Positions 33,723-42,981 of a DNA stretch of 64,000 bases are shown here, piece by piece. The DNA is from an uncultured Sutterella sp. (GTDB lineage: Bacteria; Pseudomonadota; Gammaproteobacteria; Burkholderiales; Burkholderiaceae_F). The DNA lies in assembly GCA_902463725.1 (NCBI GenBank), contig CABQGK010000006.1:62001-126000 (forward strand). Direction: 5' to 3'. The translations under genes and the position numbers were made by a program. How positions within the stretch are numbered: the stretch's first letter is position 1; each line of letters begins with the position of its first letter. The notes below the pieces were generated by a model. That model saw only the letters and a program-made list of their open reading frames with translations. It was not told the DNA's origin and searched no databases.

Positions 33723-34517
33723 TTACGACTCGAGCTCATTGAGTGCAGCCTCGGGTGTTGTGAGTGCATGCAAAACTCGTGCACGTTCAGAATTGGCACC
33801 CGTTACGTAGTATTCGCTATTGCCAGCACAAAGGTCAGCGTTGAGCATATTGTGCTCGAGCAGAACGGTACGTAGGTGGCGCGCAACGGCAGGTGCCGGG
33901 TTAATTAGACTCACACCGTGGCCAGTAATGCGTGAAATTTCATCCGAGAGAAAAGGGTAATGCGTGCAGGCGAGCACTAACTGATCTATTCCCTCATCGA
34001 GCATAGGCCGGATGAAGTGCTTGAGCATCGAGCGTGTTTCTTCAGTGTGAAAAGCGCCCGCTTCCACACATTCCATTAGCCCTGGACAGGGACAATCAAT
34101 GAAACGAATGTTCGGGTCTTGTACGTGAGCTTTGAGCTTTTGATAGCGCGTGCTGGCAATGGTCTTAACGGTTGCCATGACGCCGACGACTTGCGTCTTC
34201 GTGGCCCGTGCAGCGGGTAAGATCGCTGGCTCAATGCCAATGACGGGAATCGAGAGCCTTGCACGAAGTGCTGTGGCTGCAACGGCTGTAGCTGTGTTAC
34301 AGGCTAGCACGAGTGCTTTAATACCTTTTGAGAGGAGAAAGTCGACCAAAGCATTGGTGCGCGCCATGATAAACGCATCATCACGGTCGCCCCACGGCGC
34401 ATAGCCGCAGTCTCCTGCATAGATCAGGTGCTCGTGTGGAAACTCCTCCCGTACGGCGCTCATGACGGATAGACCACCAAAGCCCGAGTCCAGCAGACCA
34501 ATGGGTTGAGTAGACAT
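33723..34517 (-). CDS. murI: glutamate racemase
   Basis: A 264-residue cofactor-independent racemase that makes D-glutamate for peptidoglycan. The two catalytic cysteines are in ACNTAT (Cys73) and ACTHYPFL (Cys184). The N-terminal LLDSGFGGLSV and the GDCGYAPWGDR loop (usually PYG) are present. It starts 8 bp after the drug/metabolite exporter gene, which overlaps the ArsC-like gene, so three genes form one unit. Confidence 0.96.
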   Translation of the reverse strand: MSTQPIGLLDSGFGGLSVMSAVREEFPHEHLIYAGDCGYAPWGDRDDAFIMARTNALVDFLLSKGIKALVLACNTATAVAATALRARLSIPVIGIEPAILPAARATKTQVVGVMATVKTIASTRYQKLKAHVQDPNIRFIDCPCPGLMECVEAGAFHTEETRSMLKHFIRPMLDEGIDQLVLACTHYPFLSDEISRITGHGVSLINPAPAVARHLRTVLLEHNMLNADLCAGNSEYYVTGANSERARVLHALTTPEAALNELES

Positions 34518-34525
34518 GTTGACTC

Positions 34526-35428
34526 CTATTTTTTGCGACTTAGCAGGCGGGTTTCATTAAGGAGAATGGCCATCACAATCAGTGCTCCGCCAGTCCATCC
34601 TGTCCAACCGAGCGCTTCGCCGCTTAGCCAGCCAATTGCAGCTGCAAAGACACTTTCCATGGCGAAGATGACTGCAGCTCGCCCAGCTGGTACGGTCTTT
34701 TGCCCCCAAGTGAGAAGCATCTGCGCAAGTCCAACAATAATGCCAAGCCAGAGCATGCTCAGGAGGAGCGTGGATGTCCATTGAGTTGGGCCGAACGGCC
34801 AGAGGGCTAGTTCCAGCCCCAAAAGACGCGTAAGTCCACAGAGCAGTGCCACGCTGACGAGCTGTGTGAAGGTAAGAGGTAGCGCGTCATTTTTTGTTGC
34901 TACAAAGCCGATGCAGATGATTTCGAATGCCGAAATAAAGGCGCAAAGAATTGTGACCCATTCCCCAAAGTTATTGGAAAACGACAGGGTGAAGGGGTTG
35001 GCGAGTAACAGTAGCCCTGTAAAAGCAACGCCAGCCGCCAAAAACGCGCGGTAGTCTGGTTTTTTCCCAAACAGTACCCAAACAAGGAGCGGCGTGAAGG
35101 GGACGTAGAGCGCCGTGAGAAACCCTGATGTAGAGCTCTCAATGCTCATGAGGCCGATCGCGTTGGTGATGTAGCCACCGTAGAGAAGCACCCCTGTGCC
35201 CAAGCCTGCACGCCAAGTTTGAGCGGGAATGTGCAAAATGCGCCGACGAAGCATTAGCGCGACGATGCTCGCGCCAATCGTAAAGCGCGCCATGACGAGC
35301 ATGAACGGATCGGTGTATTGGAGAGCTGTCGCCGTGGTGATAAACGAACTGCCCCAAAGAAAGGTGGCAAGTACGAGGGCAGCGGTCGGTAGCGTTGCTT
35401 GATATCGAAAGAGCAAATTACTCAGCAT
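34526..35428 (-). CDS. DMT superfamily transporter (EamA)
   Basis: A 300-residue inner-membrane protein with about ten hydrophobic helices in two EamA repeats (about 12-145 and 160-290). LATFLWGSSFITT near the start and the second-repeat SMLWLGIIVGLAQMLLTWGQ are typical of drug/metabolite exporters. The substrate is unknown. Its start overlaps the stop of the ArsC-like gene by 11 bp, and murI follows after 8 bp. Confidence 0.88.
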   Translation of the reverse strand: MLSNLLFRYQATLPTAALVLATFLWGSSFITTATALQYTDPFMLVMARFTIGASIVALMLRRRILHIPAQTWRAGLGTGVLLYGGYITNAIGLMSIESSTSGFLTALYVPFTPLLVWVLFGKKPDYRAFLAAGVAFTGLLLLANPFTLSFSNNFGEWVTILCAFISAFEIICIGFVATKNDALPLTFTQLVSVALLCGLTRLLGLELALWPFGPTQWTSTLLLSMLWLGIIVGLAQMLLTWGQKTVPAGRAAVIFAMESVFAAAIGWLSGEALGWTGWTGGALIVMAILLNETRLLSRKK

Positions 35429-35795
35429 GATCCGTCAGTAAGCCGAGCTCTTGAGTCCAACGCGCCTCGTTAACGCCAACGATCGTGGTGCCGTTGTCAA
35501 AGACAATGATCGGACGTTTGATGATGTTGGGGGTGTTGAGCATAATGGCGCGGGCGGCATCAGGGCTGCTTTGAGCTGCCTGCTGATCTGCTGGGCTCAA
35601 ACGGCGCCAAAGTTGGCCGCGTCGGTTGAGGAGCGGCTCTCCTTGAGCGTTTTTGATCCAGTCATCTAGCCGCTCAGCAGCAAGGCCTTCTCGTTTGAAG
35701 TCGTGAAATTCGTAATCGATACCATGGGTATCGAACCAGTCGAAGGCTTTTTTCATGCTTGAGCAGTTGCGAATGCCATAGATTTTCGTGGTCAT
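35418..35795 (-). CDS. ArsC/Spx family protein (YffB-like)
   Basis: A 125-residue thioredoxin-fold protein of the ArsC/Spx/YffB group. The N-terminal YGIRNCSSMKKAFDW has a CxxS site with Cys11. IKRPIIVFDN near residue 94 is the family cis-Pro region. YffB-type proteins bind glutathione and lack arsenate reductase activity in the cases studied, so arsenate reduction should not be assumed. No ars genes are near. It is the first gene of the unit with the EamA exporter and murI. Confidence 0.88.
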   Translation of the reverse strand: MTTKIYGIRNCSSMKKAFDWFDTHGIDYEFHDFKREGLAAERLDDWIKNAQGEPLLNRRGQLWRRLSPADQQAAQSSPDAARAIMLNTPNIIKRPIIVFDNGTTIVGVNEARWTQELGLLTDHAE

Positions 35796-35843
35796 GTCGT
35801 CTCAGTCCTTATCTCTTAGGGGTACCTCTCGATAAGAGGCTCA

Positions 35844-36842
35844 TCATGCAGCGGCTCGGCCGAGTCGATCATTGACAGCTGCCCAAGCGGGATCCTGTGG
35901 CGGTAGCTCAACCAGAATCCGATTTGCACCTGCCCGATCAAGTTTGTGCAGATTTTCGTAAAGTTCTCGGCCGTATTGCGCCACGGAGTTTGGAGCGGTG
36001 ATGCTAAAGACCGCGGCGCTAGGCAGGGCCTTGAGCGTTTCTGCACTCACCATGACGGCCACGGGCTCGCCAGAGAGTTCTGCAAAACGAGCGAGGAGCG
36101 CGTCGCGAGGCAAGAGCTCTAGACGAGTTTTCGGGGCGTAATGACTTTTGAGACGGCCAGAGGCGCGAGGTGCATCTTCGCCTGCGTCTGGGACGGCGAA
36201 TCCTAGGGTCTCCTCCAGCATGGCTCGTGTGATGACCCCGTGTCGCAGTAGCGTTGGTCGAGCGCCCGAGAGATTGATGATTGTTGACTCAAGGCCAAAC
36301 TCACAGGGGCCGCCATCAAGGATCATGTCGAGTTTGCCAGTGGGCTTAAGACCAAGATCGTCGGCTACGTGTTGTGCGGTAGAGGGGCTGATACGTCCGA
36401 AGGTGTTGGCCGATGGGGCTGTCAGCCCTTTGTGTGTAGGTCCCGCAAAGCGCTTGAGTAGTTCATGAGTAATTGGGTGAGAAGGACAGCGTAGTGCAAC
36501 ACTGTCTTGCCCGCCGGTGACCCAGAGGCCGCAGCGATCAAGCTTTTTCATGACAAGTGTGAGCGGGCCAGGCCAAAAGCGTTTAACCAGCAACCAAGCC
36601 TCTGGTGGAATATCACGGCACCAGTACTCAAGCGCTTCTGCGCTATCGACGTGCACGATGAGTGGATGGTCTGCCGGGCGTCTTTTGGCAGCATAAATGG
36701 ACATGACAGCCGCCTCATTATCGGCATCGGCTGCTAGGCCATAGACCGTCTCAGTGGGAATAGCTACTAAGCCACCCTGATTGAGAAGATGGATGCTTTG
36801 TTCGATTTCCTGCTCGGGCAAATCTTTGACTACTTCAGACAT
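35844..36842 (-). CDS. tsaC: threonylcarbamoyl-AMP synthase, Sua5 type
   Basis: A 332-residue two-domain Sua5 (YrdC plus C-terminal Sua5 domain). It makes threonylcarbamoyl-AMP from threonine, bicarbonate and ATP for t6A37 in ANN-decoding tRNAs. The YrdC domain (about 8-200) has the KRRPADHPL loop, SVALRCPSHP and SANTFGRISPS motifs. The Sua5 domain follows the RASGRLKSHYAPKTRLEL linker. E. coli TsaC lacks this second domain. The partner TsaE gene is at 43 kb. It lies 48 bp upstream of the ArsC-like gene on the same strand. Confidence 0.95.
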   Translation of the reverse strand: MSEVVKDLPEQEIEQSIHLLNQGGLVAIPTETVYGLAADADNEAAVMSIYAAKRRPADHPLIVHVDSAEALEYWCRDIPPEAWLLVKRFWPGPLTLVMKKLDRCGLWVTGGQDSVALRCPSHPITHELLKRFAGPTHKGLTAPSANTFGRISPSTAQHVADDLGLKPTGKLDMILDGGPCEFGLESTIINLSGARPTLLRHGVITRAMLEETLGFAVPDAGEDAPRASGRLKSHYAPKTRLELLPRDALLARFAELSGEPVAVMVSAETLKALPSAAVFSITAPNSVAQYGRELYENLHKLDRAGANRILVELPPQDPAWAAVNDRLGRAAA

Positions 36843-36930
36843 TGTTTCTTTCTTCGGAAAATGAGTTCGTTCATTTTACCGCGTGCGCCAACCCTCATCA
36901 GGATTAAAGCAATAGCGCATGGCAAAAGTA

Positions 36931-36970
36931 AAACCCGTATCGTCTTCAGTCTGAGAGCGATACGGGTTTT
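36931..36970. terminator. intrinsic terminator of purC-E-K region
   Basis: A perfect 12-bp stem (36931-36942 with 36958-36969) with a 15-nt loop. A and T runs border both sides. On the minus strand it follows the purK stop by about 32 bp. Confidence 0.85.
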
Positions 36971-37001
36971 GTGCGAAGCCTAACGCAAGAATGCTCAAGC
37001 G

Positions 37002-38171
37002 TTAGAAAGGCTCAGGTAGCTTGAGAATGGCGGAGACAGTGCGGGCGCGTCCCAGCGCTTGTTCAAGGGTGGTACCAAGAACGGTGACATGCCCCATTTT
37101 ACGGGCGCGTCGCGCTTCATGTTTGCCATAGATGTGGAGTTTGGCTCCTGGGACGGCGAGTACGCTGGCCCAGTCAGGCTCGCGGTGCTCGCCTTGCTCG
37201 TTGTACCATTCGTCGCCGAGGATGTTGAGCATCACCGCCGGTGTGTGCTGTGTGGTATCACCAAGCGGCAGTCCTGCCATGGTGCGCACCTGTTGCTCGT
37301 ACTGTGAGCAGACACAGGCATCAATGGTGGCGTGTCCCGAGTTGTGCGGGCGCGGAGCCATCTCATTGACGAGGAGCGTGCCATCCTTGAGTACAAAAAA
37401 TTCCACACAGAGCACCCCAACGTAGTGCAGTGCATCGGCGATGCGGCTCGCTTGCTCGCGCGCGAGTGCCGCAATCTCGTTGCTAACGCGTGCAGGAAGA
37501 ATACTAACCGCAAGAATGCCATTACGGTGTTTGTTTTCTGAGACGGGGAATGTGGCTGTTTCGCCTAGAGCATTTCGTGCAACGATCACGGAAACTTCAA
37601 CCGCAAGATCGAGACGTTTTTCCAAAATGCACTCGACACCGCCAAAGGCTTCAAAGGCAGCGGCGAGTTCTTCCGAGGAACGTACGGTACGCTGCCCTTT
37701 GCCGTCGTAGCCAAGTCTGGCGGTTTTTAGAATGCCAGGAAAGAGTGACTCGTCGACCTGAGCGAGATCCTCTTTGCGACGGATGGCAGCGTTGGGAGCG
37801 ACTTTAGCACCCGCGCTGACAGCAAAGGCTTTTTCGAGGTTACGGTTCTGTGTCACAGCTAAGGCTGCCGAAGGTGGGGCAACCGTGAGTCCTGCCTCTT
37901 CGAAGAATTTCAGAGAGGTCGCGGGAACATTTTCAAACTCCGTGGTCACCGCGGTGGTCGCTGCGCACATGGCCTTGAGGCCTTCGAGGTCCGCATAACC
38001 CGCTTCGATACAATTTCGACTCACTTCGGCGGCAGGGCCATCTGCGGCGGGATCGAGAACCACGACATGAAAGCCCATCGTTGCTGCACTTTGCGCAAAC
38101 ATACGTCCGAGTTGTCCGCCTCCCATCAGGCCGAGTGTGCTTCCAGGAAGAAGAGTTTTGCTTTGTGTCAT
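37002..38171 (-). CDS. purK: 5-(carboxyamino)imidazole ribonucleotide synthase
   Basis: A 389-residue ATP-grasp enzyme that makes N5-CAIR from AIR, ATP and bicarbonate. GLMGGGQLGRMFAQSA (about 14-29) is the diagnostic N-terminal loop; KTARLGYDGKGQ and NEMAPRPHNSGH are the ATP-grasp and active-site motifs. Length is normal (E. coli 355, others about 390). It starts 5 bp after purE, which makes an operon in the order purE-purK. Confidence 0.97.
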   Translation of the reverse strand: MTQSKTLLPGSTLGLMGGGQLGRMFAQSAATMGFHVVVLDPAADGPAAEVSRNCIEAGYADLEGLKAMCAATTAVTTEFENVPATSLKFFEEAGLTVAPPSAALAVTQNRNLEKAFAVSAGAKVAPNAAIRRKEDLAQVDESLFPGILKTARLGYDGKGQRTVRSSEELAAAFEAFGGVECILEKRLDLAVEVSVIVARNALGETATFPVSENKHRNGILAVSILPARVSNEIAALAREQASRIADALHYVGVLCVEFFVLKDGTLLVNEMAPRPHNSGHATIDACVCSQYEQQVRTMAGLPLGDTTQHTPAVMLNILGDEWYNEQGEHREPDWASVLAVPGAKLHIYGKHEARRARKMGHVTVLGTTLEQALGRARTVSAILKLPEPF

Positions 38172-38176
38172 TTTGC

Positions 38177-38683
38177 TCAGTTGTCCTCAAGTGTCATAGC
38201 GGCAGCGGCGGCATTTTGTTCAGCACGGAAAGCCGCGAGTTTTTCTGCAAGGTCAGCATCCGTTACCGAGAGAATTTGCACGGCATAGAGTCCTGCATTC
38301 GCCGCGCCCGCTTCGCCAATGGCAAATGTGGCGACGGGTACGCCTTTGGGCATTTGAACAATCGAGTAGAGGCTGTCTTCGCCTCGCAAGTATTTGGAGG
38401 GGACAGGAACACCGCAGACGGGAAGGGTGCATTTGGCGGCAACCATGCCAGGGAGGTGGGCTGCGCCGCCCGCTCCCGCAATAATGACTCTGAGGCCACG
38501 TTGACGGGCAGTTTGCGCGTAGTCGAACATTTCATCAGGCATACGATGCGCACTCACAACACGCGCTTCGTATGGCACACCGAAGCGTTTTAGCATGTCG
38601 GCAGCCAGCTTCATCACAGGCCAGTCAGAGTTGCTACCCATAATGATGCCCACGAGCGGCTTCTGATTTTCAGTCATGACCAA
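38177..38683 (-). CDS. purE: N5-CAIR mutase
   Basis: A 168-residue class I PurE that moves the carboxylate of N5-CAIR to C4, giving CAIR. IMGSNSDWPVM near residue 14, SAHRMPDEMFDYA and AGAGGAAHLPGMVAA are the active-site motifs. It is first of the purE-purK pair. The hairpin upstream at 38721-38757 separates it from purC. Confidence 0.97.
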   Translation of the reverse strand: MVMTENQKPLVGIIMGSNSDWPVMKLAADMLKRFGVPYEARVVSAHRMPDEMFDYAQTARQRGLRVIIAGAGGAAHLPGMVAAKCTLPVCGVPVPSKYLRGEDSLYSIVQMPKGVPVATFAIGEAGAANAGLYAVQILSVTDADLAEKLAAFRAEQNAAAAAMTLEDN

Positions 38684-38720
38684 TCCTTATTTTGAATCTT
38701 TTGGCAATTAGGCATAGGGA

Positions 38721-38757
38721 AAAAGAGACCAGTAGCCAAGGCTACTGGTCTTTTTTC
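38721..38757. terminator. intrinsic terminator between purC and purE
   Basis: A perfect 11-bp stem (38726-38736 with 38741-38751) with a 4-nt loop and T/A runs on both sides. It follows the purC stop on the minus strand by about 20 bp, so purC and purE-purK are probably separate transcripts or partially read through. Confidence 0.85.
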
Positions 38758-38771
38758 AGTGAGCGCGTCAA

Positions 38772-39665
38772 TTACGGCTCAATGTCGATGTCCGCAAGAC
38801 GGCGAAGGGCTTCACGGTACTTGTCAGCCGTCTTTTCGATGACATCCTGTGGCACTTTGGGCGCAGGTGGAGTCTTGTTCCAAGGCTGCGTCTCGAGCCA
38901 GTCACGGATGAACTGTTTGTCAAAGCTCGGTGGCGAGACACCAACAGTGTACTGATCCGCAGGCCAGAAGCGGCTGGAGTCCGGCGTCAAAACCTCGTCC
39001 ATGAGACGGACGTTACCTTCGGCGTCTAGGCCGAACTCAAACTTCGTATCAGCAATGATGATGCCACGTGTTGCAGCGTATTCGCTGGCGCGGCGGTAGA
39101 GTTCAAGCGTGGCATTCTTAATGGTATGTGCCACCTTTTCCCCATAGAGCTCAACAACACGCTCAAAGGAAATATTTTCGTCGTGGGTTCCCACTTCAGC
39201 CTTGGCCGCGGGAGTGAAGATTGGTTCAGGAAGCTTTTCACCCATGCGTAGACCAGCAGGCAGCTCAATGCCGCAGACTTTGCCCGTGGCTTGATAGTCT
39301 TTCCAACCGCCGCCAATCAGGTAGCCACGTGCAACACACTCAACCAGAATGGGCTTAAGGCGCATTGCGACCACGGCACGGCCACGAACCTGATCGACTT
39401 CATCAGGAGCAACGACGCTAGCGGGATCAATATGGGTGAGGTGATTGGGGAGGACGCCGTCGAGTTTATCGAACCAGAAGTCGGTGATGGCGGTGAGGAC
39501 TTTGCCTTTGCCAGGGATGGGGTCGCCGAGAATGACGTCAAAGGCAGAAATGCGGTCAGTGGCAACAATGAGTAGTTTGTCATCACCGACGAGGTAACTG
39601 TCACGTACCTTACCTGAATAGACCAGGGGTAGGGACGTGATGGAAGTCTTGGAAAGACCAGCCAT
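38772..39665 (-). CDS. purC: SAICAR synthase
   Basis: A 297-residue phosphoribosylaminoimidazole-succinocarboxamide synthase, which joins CAIR and aspartate. It is in the longer (about 300-residue) size class found in Burkholderiales. The GKVRDSY and TDRISAFDV motifs near the start, VECVARGYLIGGGWK, and the late IIADTKFEFG and LMDEVLTPDSSRFWP blocks are all present. GGAG is 8 bases before the ATG. A hairpin lies in its leader. Confidence 0.97.
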   Translation of the reverse strand: MAGLSKTSITSLPLVYSGKVRDSYLVGDDKLLIVATDRISAFDVILGDPIPGKGKVLTAITDFWFDKLDGVLPNHLTHIDPASVVAPDEVDQVRGRAVVAMRLKPILVECVARGYLIGGGWKDYQATGKVCGIELPAGLRMGEKLPEPIFTPAAKAEVGTHDENISFERVVELYGEKVAHTIKNATLELYRRASEYAATRGIIIADTKFEFGLDAEGNVRLMDEVLTPDSSRFWPADQYTVGVSPPSFDKQFIRDWLETQPWNKTPPAPKVPQDVIEKTADKYREALRRLADIDIEP

Positions 39666-39687
39666 GTTGAGTCTCCATCGAGAGGTC

Positions 39688-39715
39688 AGCCCACCTTGGT
39701 GAGAGAGTGGGCTGT
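39688..39715 (-). other. hairpin in the purC leader
   Basis: An 8-bp stem (39688-39695 with 39708-39715) with a 12-nt loop, just upstream of the purC ribosome-binding site. No T tract. Could affect translation or be unrelated. Confidence 0.3.
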
Positions 39716-39802
39716 GGTTTTCAAAGATGTCCCTATTCTAAAGCGCCCTTTGAGAAAACGGGTGCGAAAGATGGGTGAAAACCTTCTCGTTGGGATTAGT
39801 GC

Positions 39803-40213
39803 TTAGAAAAGCCAGCGCCAAAAGAGCGGTACAAGCACCACTGCCCAAAGCATGATGCAGATAATGAGCGCGATAAGCACCGCTGCGCTACCCATGTCTT
39901 TAGCGCGACCACTAAGGGGGTGCAGTTCGGGGCCGATGCGGTCGACGACGGCTTCGAGAGCAGAATTGAGAATTTCTGTGAGCAGTAGCCCAAGCACAGA
40001 TGCTGCGAGCAAGGCGCTTTCGAGCCAACTCACGGGAAGAATAAAAGCGAGCGGAATGAGTACGCAGGCTGCAATCGATTCTTCTCGGAATGCTGCTTCA
40101 TTTTGAAACGCCGCACGCAACCCTTGCATGGAATAACGGGTGGCGTTGAGAAGGCGTCGTAAACCCGTTTTGCCTTTGAGTGCTTCTGCGCTGGCGGGTT
40201 TGTTTTGTGGCAT
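39803..40213 (-). CDS. dgkA: diacylglycerol kinase
   Basis: A 136-residue DgkA, a small trimeric inner-membrane kinase that recycles diacylglycerol to phosphatidate. Three transmembrane helices follow an amphipathic N-terminus with NATRYSMQGLRAAFQNEAAFREE (the catalytic/substrate face), and LTEILNSALEAVVDRIG carries the conserved Glu/Asn active site. Length is slightly above E. coli (122). It lies downstream of fba on the same strand. Confidence 0.95.
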   Translation of the reverse strand: MPQNKPASAEALKGKTGLRRLLNATRYSMQGLRAAFQNEAAFREESIAACVLIPLAFILPVSWLESALLAASVLGLLLTEILNSALEAVVDRIGPELHPLSGRAKDMGSAAVLIALIICIMLWAVVLVPLFWRWLF

Positions 40214-40243
40214 GAGAGTAACTCCGGCTTTAGACGGTAGTAG

Positions 40244-40312
40244 CTGCGAGCGCCACTAAAAGCGCTCGCAGTGCACCTTTGAGCGAACCTGCGCCCGCCA
40301 AGGAGCGCAGGT
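40244..40312 (-). terminator. two tandem hairpins downstream of fba
   Basis: Stem 1 is 10 bp (40244-40253 with 40262-40271) and stem 2 is 8 bp (40287-40294 with 40305-40312). They fill the gap between fba and dgkA. No T tract follows either, so they may slow rather than stop transcription, or protect the fba mRNA end. Confidence 0.5.
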
Positions 40313-40350
40313 GCTGTCCGCGCATGTCACTGGCTCGAATCGAGCGGTAA

Positions 40351-41415
40351 TTAGAGCACGTTCTGGCGCAGGGTGCCGTCGGCGTAGAGTGCGGCCATCT
40401 TTTCGAGCGAGATGGGCTTGATCTTGGCGCCTTGGCCTTCGCAACCAAACTGCAGGTAGCGGGCTTTGCAGAGCTCCTTGGCCTGATTGCGAGCAACCTT
40501 GAGGTAGTCACGCGGGTCAAACTTAGAGGGATTTTCGAAGAGGAACTGGCGGATTGCAGCCGTCATGCCAAGTCGAATATCCGTGTCAATGTTGACCTTA
40601 CGAACACCGTGCTTAATGGCTTCCTGAATTTCTTCAACAGGCACGCCGTAGGTTTCACGCATATCTCCGCCAAATTCGCGGATCGTGGCGAGGTATTCCT
40701 GTGGCACCGAAGAGGAGCCGTGCATGACGAGGTGCGTGTTCGGTAGGCGAGCATGAATTTCTTTGACTCGCTCGATCGAGAGAATGTCACCAGAGGGCTT
40801 ACGCGTAAACTTGTACGCGCCGTGCGACGTACCGATCGCAATGGCCAAGGCATCAAGCTGAGTAGCCTTAACGAATTCCGCGGCTTGATCGGGGTCGGTG
40901 AGCAACTGATCGCGAGTCATCTTGGAGTCCGTACCATGACCGTCTTCCTTGTCACCGCGCATGGTCTCGAGCGAGCCTAGGCAGCCGAGTTCACCTTCGA
41001 CGGACACACCGATGCAGTGAGCCATTTCCACAACACGACGGGTAACGTCAACGTTGTACTCGTAAGAGGCAATCGTTTTCCCATCGCTCATGAGCGAGCC
41101 GTCCATCATCACCGAAGAGAACCCTGAGCGCATGGCGTTTTGGCAGACAGCAGGGCTCTGACCATGGTCTTGGTGCATGCACACCGGTACATCGGGGTAG
41201 CTTTCTACGGCAGCGGAAATCAAGTGGCGCAGGAACGCTTCTCCAGCGTACTTGCGAGCGCCTGCAGAGGCCTGCATGATGACAGGGGCGCCGACTTCGC
41301 TGGCTGCCGCCATAATGGCCTGTACCTGTTCAAGATTGTTGACATTAAACGCGGGAACGCCGTAACCGTTTTCAGCGGCGTGATCGAGTAATTGACGCAT
41401 GGAGACGAGTGCCAT
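40351..41415 (-). CDS. fba: fructose-bisphosphate aldolase, class II
   Basis: A 354-residue zinc-dependent class II aldolase of the CbbA/Fba type common in Burkholderiales. Zinc and substrate motifs are HQDHGQSP (81-88), the catalytic VMMDGSLM, EGELGCLGS, and LAIAIGTSHGAYKF with VMHGSSSVP later. It splits fructose 1,6-bisphosphate or makes it in gluconeogenesis, working with fbp at 18 kb. It appears monocistronic or followed weakly by dgkA. Confidence 0.97.
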   Translation of the reverse strand: MALVSMRQLLDHAAENGYGVPAFNVNNLEQVQAIMAAASEVGAPVIMQASAGARKYAGEAFLRHLISAAVESYPDVPVCMHQDHGQSPAVCQNAMRSGFSSVMMDGSLMSDGKTIASYEYNVDVTRRVVEMAHCIGVSVEGELGCLGSLETMRGDKEDGHGTDSKMTRDQLLTDPDQAAEFVKATQLDALAIAIGTSHGAYKFTRKPSGDILSIERVKEIHARLPNTHLVMHGSSSVPQEYLATIREFGGDMRETYGVPVEEIQEAIKHGVRKVNIDTDIRLGMTAAIRQFLFENPSKFDPRDYLKVARNQAKELCKARYLQFGCEGQGAKIKPISLEKMAALYADGTLRQNVL

Positions 41416-41596
41416 GGCATAAACTCCGATTCAAAATAGTGATTTAAATTAGACATGGCGTCACGCAACGCTGAATCATTCTAGGCGTGATGCCAACAGT
41501 GCGCATTGTATAGTGTTTAGTGCTTAGCCGCGGGAAAAGGACGTGCCTTTTCCCTGATCATCGATCGGAGTGAGCGCTCTATTTGATGCCCCTCAC

Positions 41597-42973
41597 CTAA
41601 GAGATGAGGATGCTGCGATTGGCCTTCAGTTGGCGCTTGATTCCTCGATAAATGGCTTGAGCAATCCGTTGTTGGTGCTTTGGGTTGTTGAGAAACGTTT
41701 CCTCGGTGGGGTTGGAGATGAAAGCGGTCTCCACCAAAATGGAAGGAATACCTTGCCCTTTCAGCACGGCAAAGCCTGCCTGCTCGACATGATTCTTGTG
41801 TAGTCGATTGATGCTACCCATTTCCGAGAGAACTTCTTTGCCAAGGCCAAGACTGTAGTTGATGGTCCAGTCGCTCGTCATATCGACGAGTACGCTAGCG
41901 ACTTCTTTGTTGACATCGGCGATGTTAATGCCGCCGATCAAGTCGCTTTCGTTTTGACTCTTGGCAAGCCAGCGTGCAGCAGCGCTCGTTGCCCCACGTT
42001 CTGAGAGCGCGAATACGCTAGAGCCTCTAGCAGAAGTGTTTGGGAAGGCATCTGCGTGGATACTGACGAGCATGTGTGCTCGAGCTTTCTGCGCGATTTT
42101 GACGCGAGCGCCGAGACTGACAAAGTGGTCAGAGTTACGTGTCATGATGGCGCGCATGTTTGGATCGGCATTGACGAGCGAATTTAGGTAGCGCGCGATT
42201 TTGAGCACAACGTCCTTTTCGTGTGTGCGACGTCGCCCTGTCGCGCCAGGATCCTCTCCGCCGTGGCCAGGGTCGATGACGATCAGCAGTGGCTCAGCGC
42301 TACTCTTCTTATTTCCTTTTCGTGCGGTCTGTGTTTTCCCACGCCCACCGCGGCTCTTGGCGGTCGATGCAGGTGCGTCATCTGAAGTCTGATCATCGCT
42401 GTCATCATCTGTTGCGGCTATATCGACGCCCGACTCACTCGTTTGCTTGTCAGAGAGCTCAGAGAGAAGAGAGCCAAGCGGATCATCTTCTTTGTGTGAG
42501 CCGGCAACCTGCTCATGCAGTAGACGTCCAATGGGATCTTTCGGGACAGCTGGATAGATATCAAAGACCAAGCGATAGTGGTAATTCGCCACGGGCTTTA
42601 GCTGAAAGACTTCTGGGCGTACATCGTGCTTGAGATCCATCACGAGTCTGAGCGTGTCAGGCTTGTATTGACCAATGCGGATAGCGGCAATGTAGGGATC
42701 ATCTGGTTTGACGCTTTCAATTTGCTTGCGTAATTGTGGCGTCAGCGCGAGCCCCTTAATATCAACGACGAGACGCAAAGGGGCGGAGTTACGGATGAAG
42801 AAGTACTTGAAATCAAGCGGTGTATCGTGCTCAATGGTCACACGCGTGTATTCGTCCGAGGGCCACATGCGGACGTCGATGAGACGGGCACCTTGGGCGA
42901 TCTGCCAGGGCGCCAGACTAAGAAGTAGGGTGCCAGCGGATGCGGCGATGAGGTCGCGGCGATTCTGTTGCAT
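41597..42973 (-). CDS. amiC: N-acetylmuramoyl-L-alanine amidase with AMIN domain
   Basis: A 458-residue periplasmic cell-wall amidase. The N-terminus (NRRDLIAASAG) has a twin-arginine signal, as in E. coli AmiC. An AMIN domain (about 30-140) targets septal peptidoglycan. A long low-complexity acidic/Ser-rich linker (about 150-225) leads to the amidase_3 catalytic domain: zinc ligands in VIDPGHGG, THEKDVVL and SIHADAF, and the catalytic Glu in ILVETAFISN. It starts 8 bp downstream of tsaE, the usual order in proteobacteria. Confidence 0.95.
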   Translation of the reverse strand: MQQNRRDLIAASAGTLLLSLAPWQIAQGARLIDVRMWPSDEYTRVTIEHDTPLDFKYFFIRNSAPLRLVVDIKGLALTPQLRKQIESVKPDDPYIAAIRIGQYKPDTLRLVMDLKHDVRPEVFQLKPVANYHYRLVFDIYPAVPKDPIGRLLHEQVAGSHKEDDPLGSLLSELSDKQTSESGVDIAATDDDSDDQTSDDAPASTAKSRGGRGKTQTARKGNKKSSAEPLLIVIDPGHGGEDPGATGRRRTHEKDVVLKIARYLNSLVNADPNMRAIMTRNSDHFVSLGARVKIAQKARAHMLVSIHADAFPNTSARGSSVFALSERGATSAAARWLAKSQNESDLIGGINIADVNKEVASVLVDMTSDWTINYSLGLGKEVLSEMGSINRLHKNHVEQAGFAVLKGQGIPSILVETAFISNPTEETFLNNPKHQQRIAQAIYRGIKRQLKANRSILIS

Positions 42974-42981
42974 GATGTCTA

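Noticed and set aside
35418..35795. Arsenate reductase
   Set aside because: The protein is in the ArsC fold family but matches the YffB type with CxxS and has no ars neighbours, so arsenate activity is not claimed.
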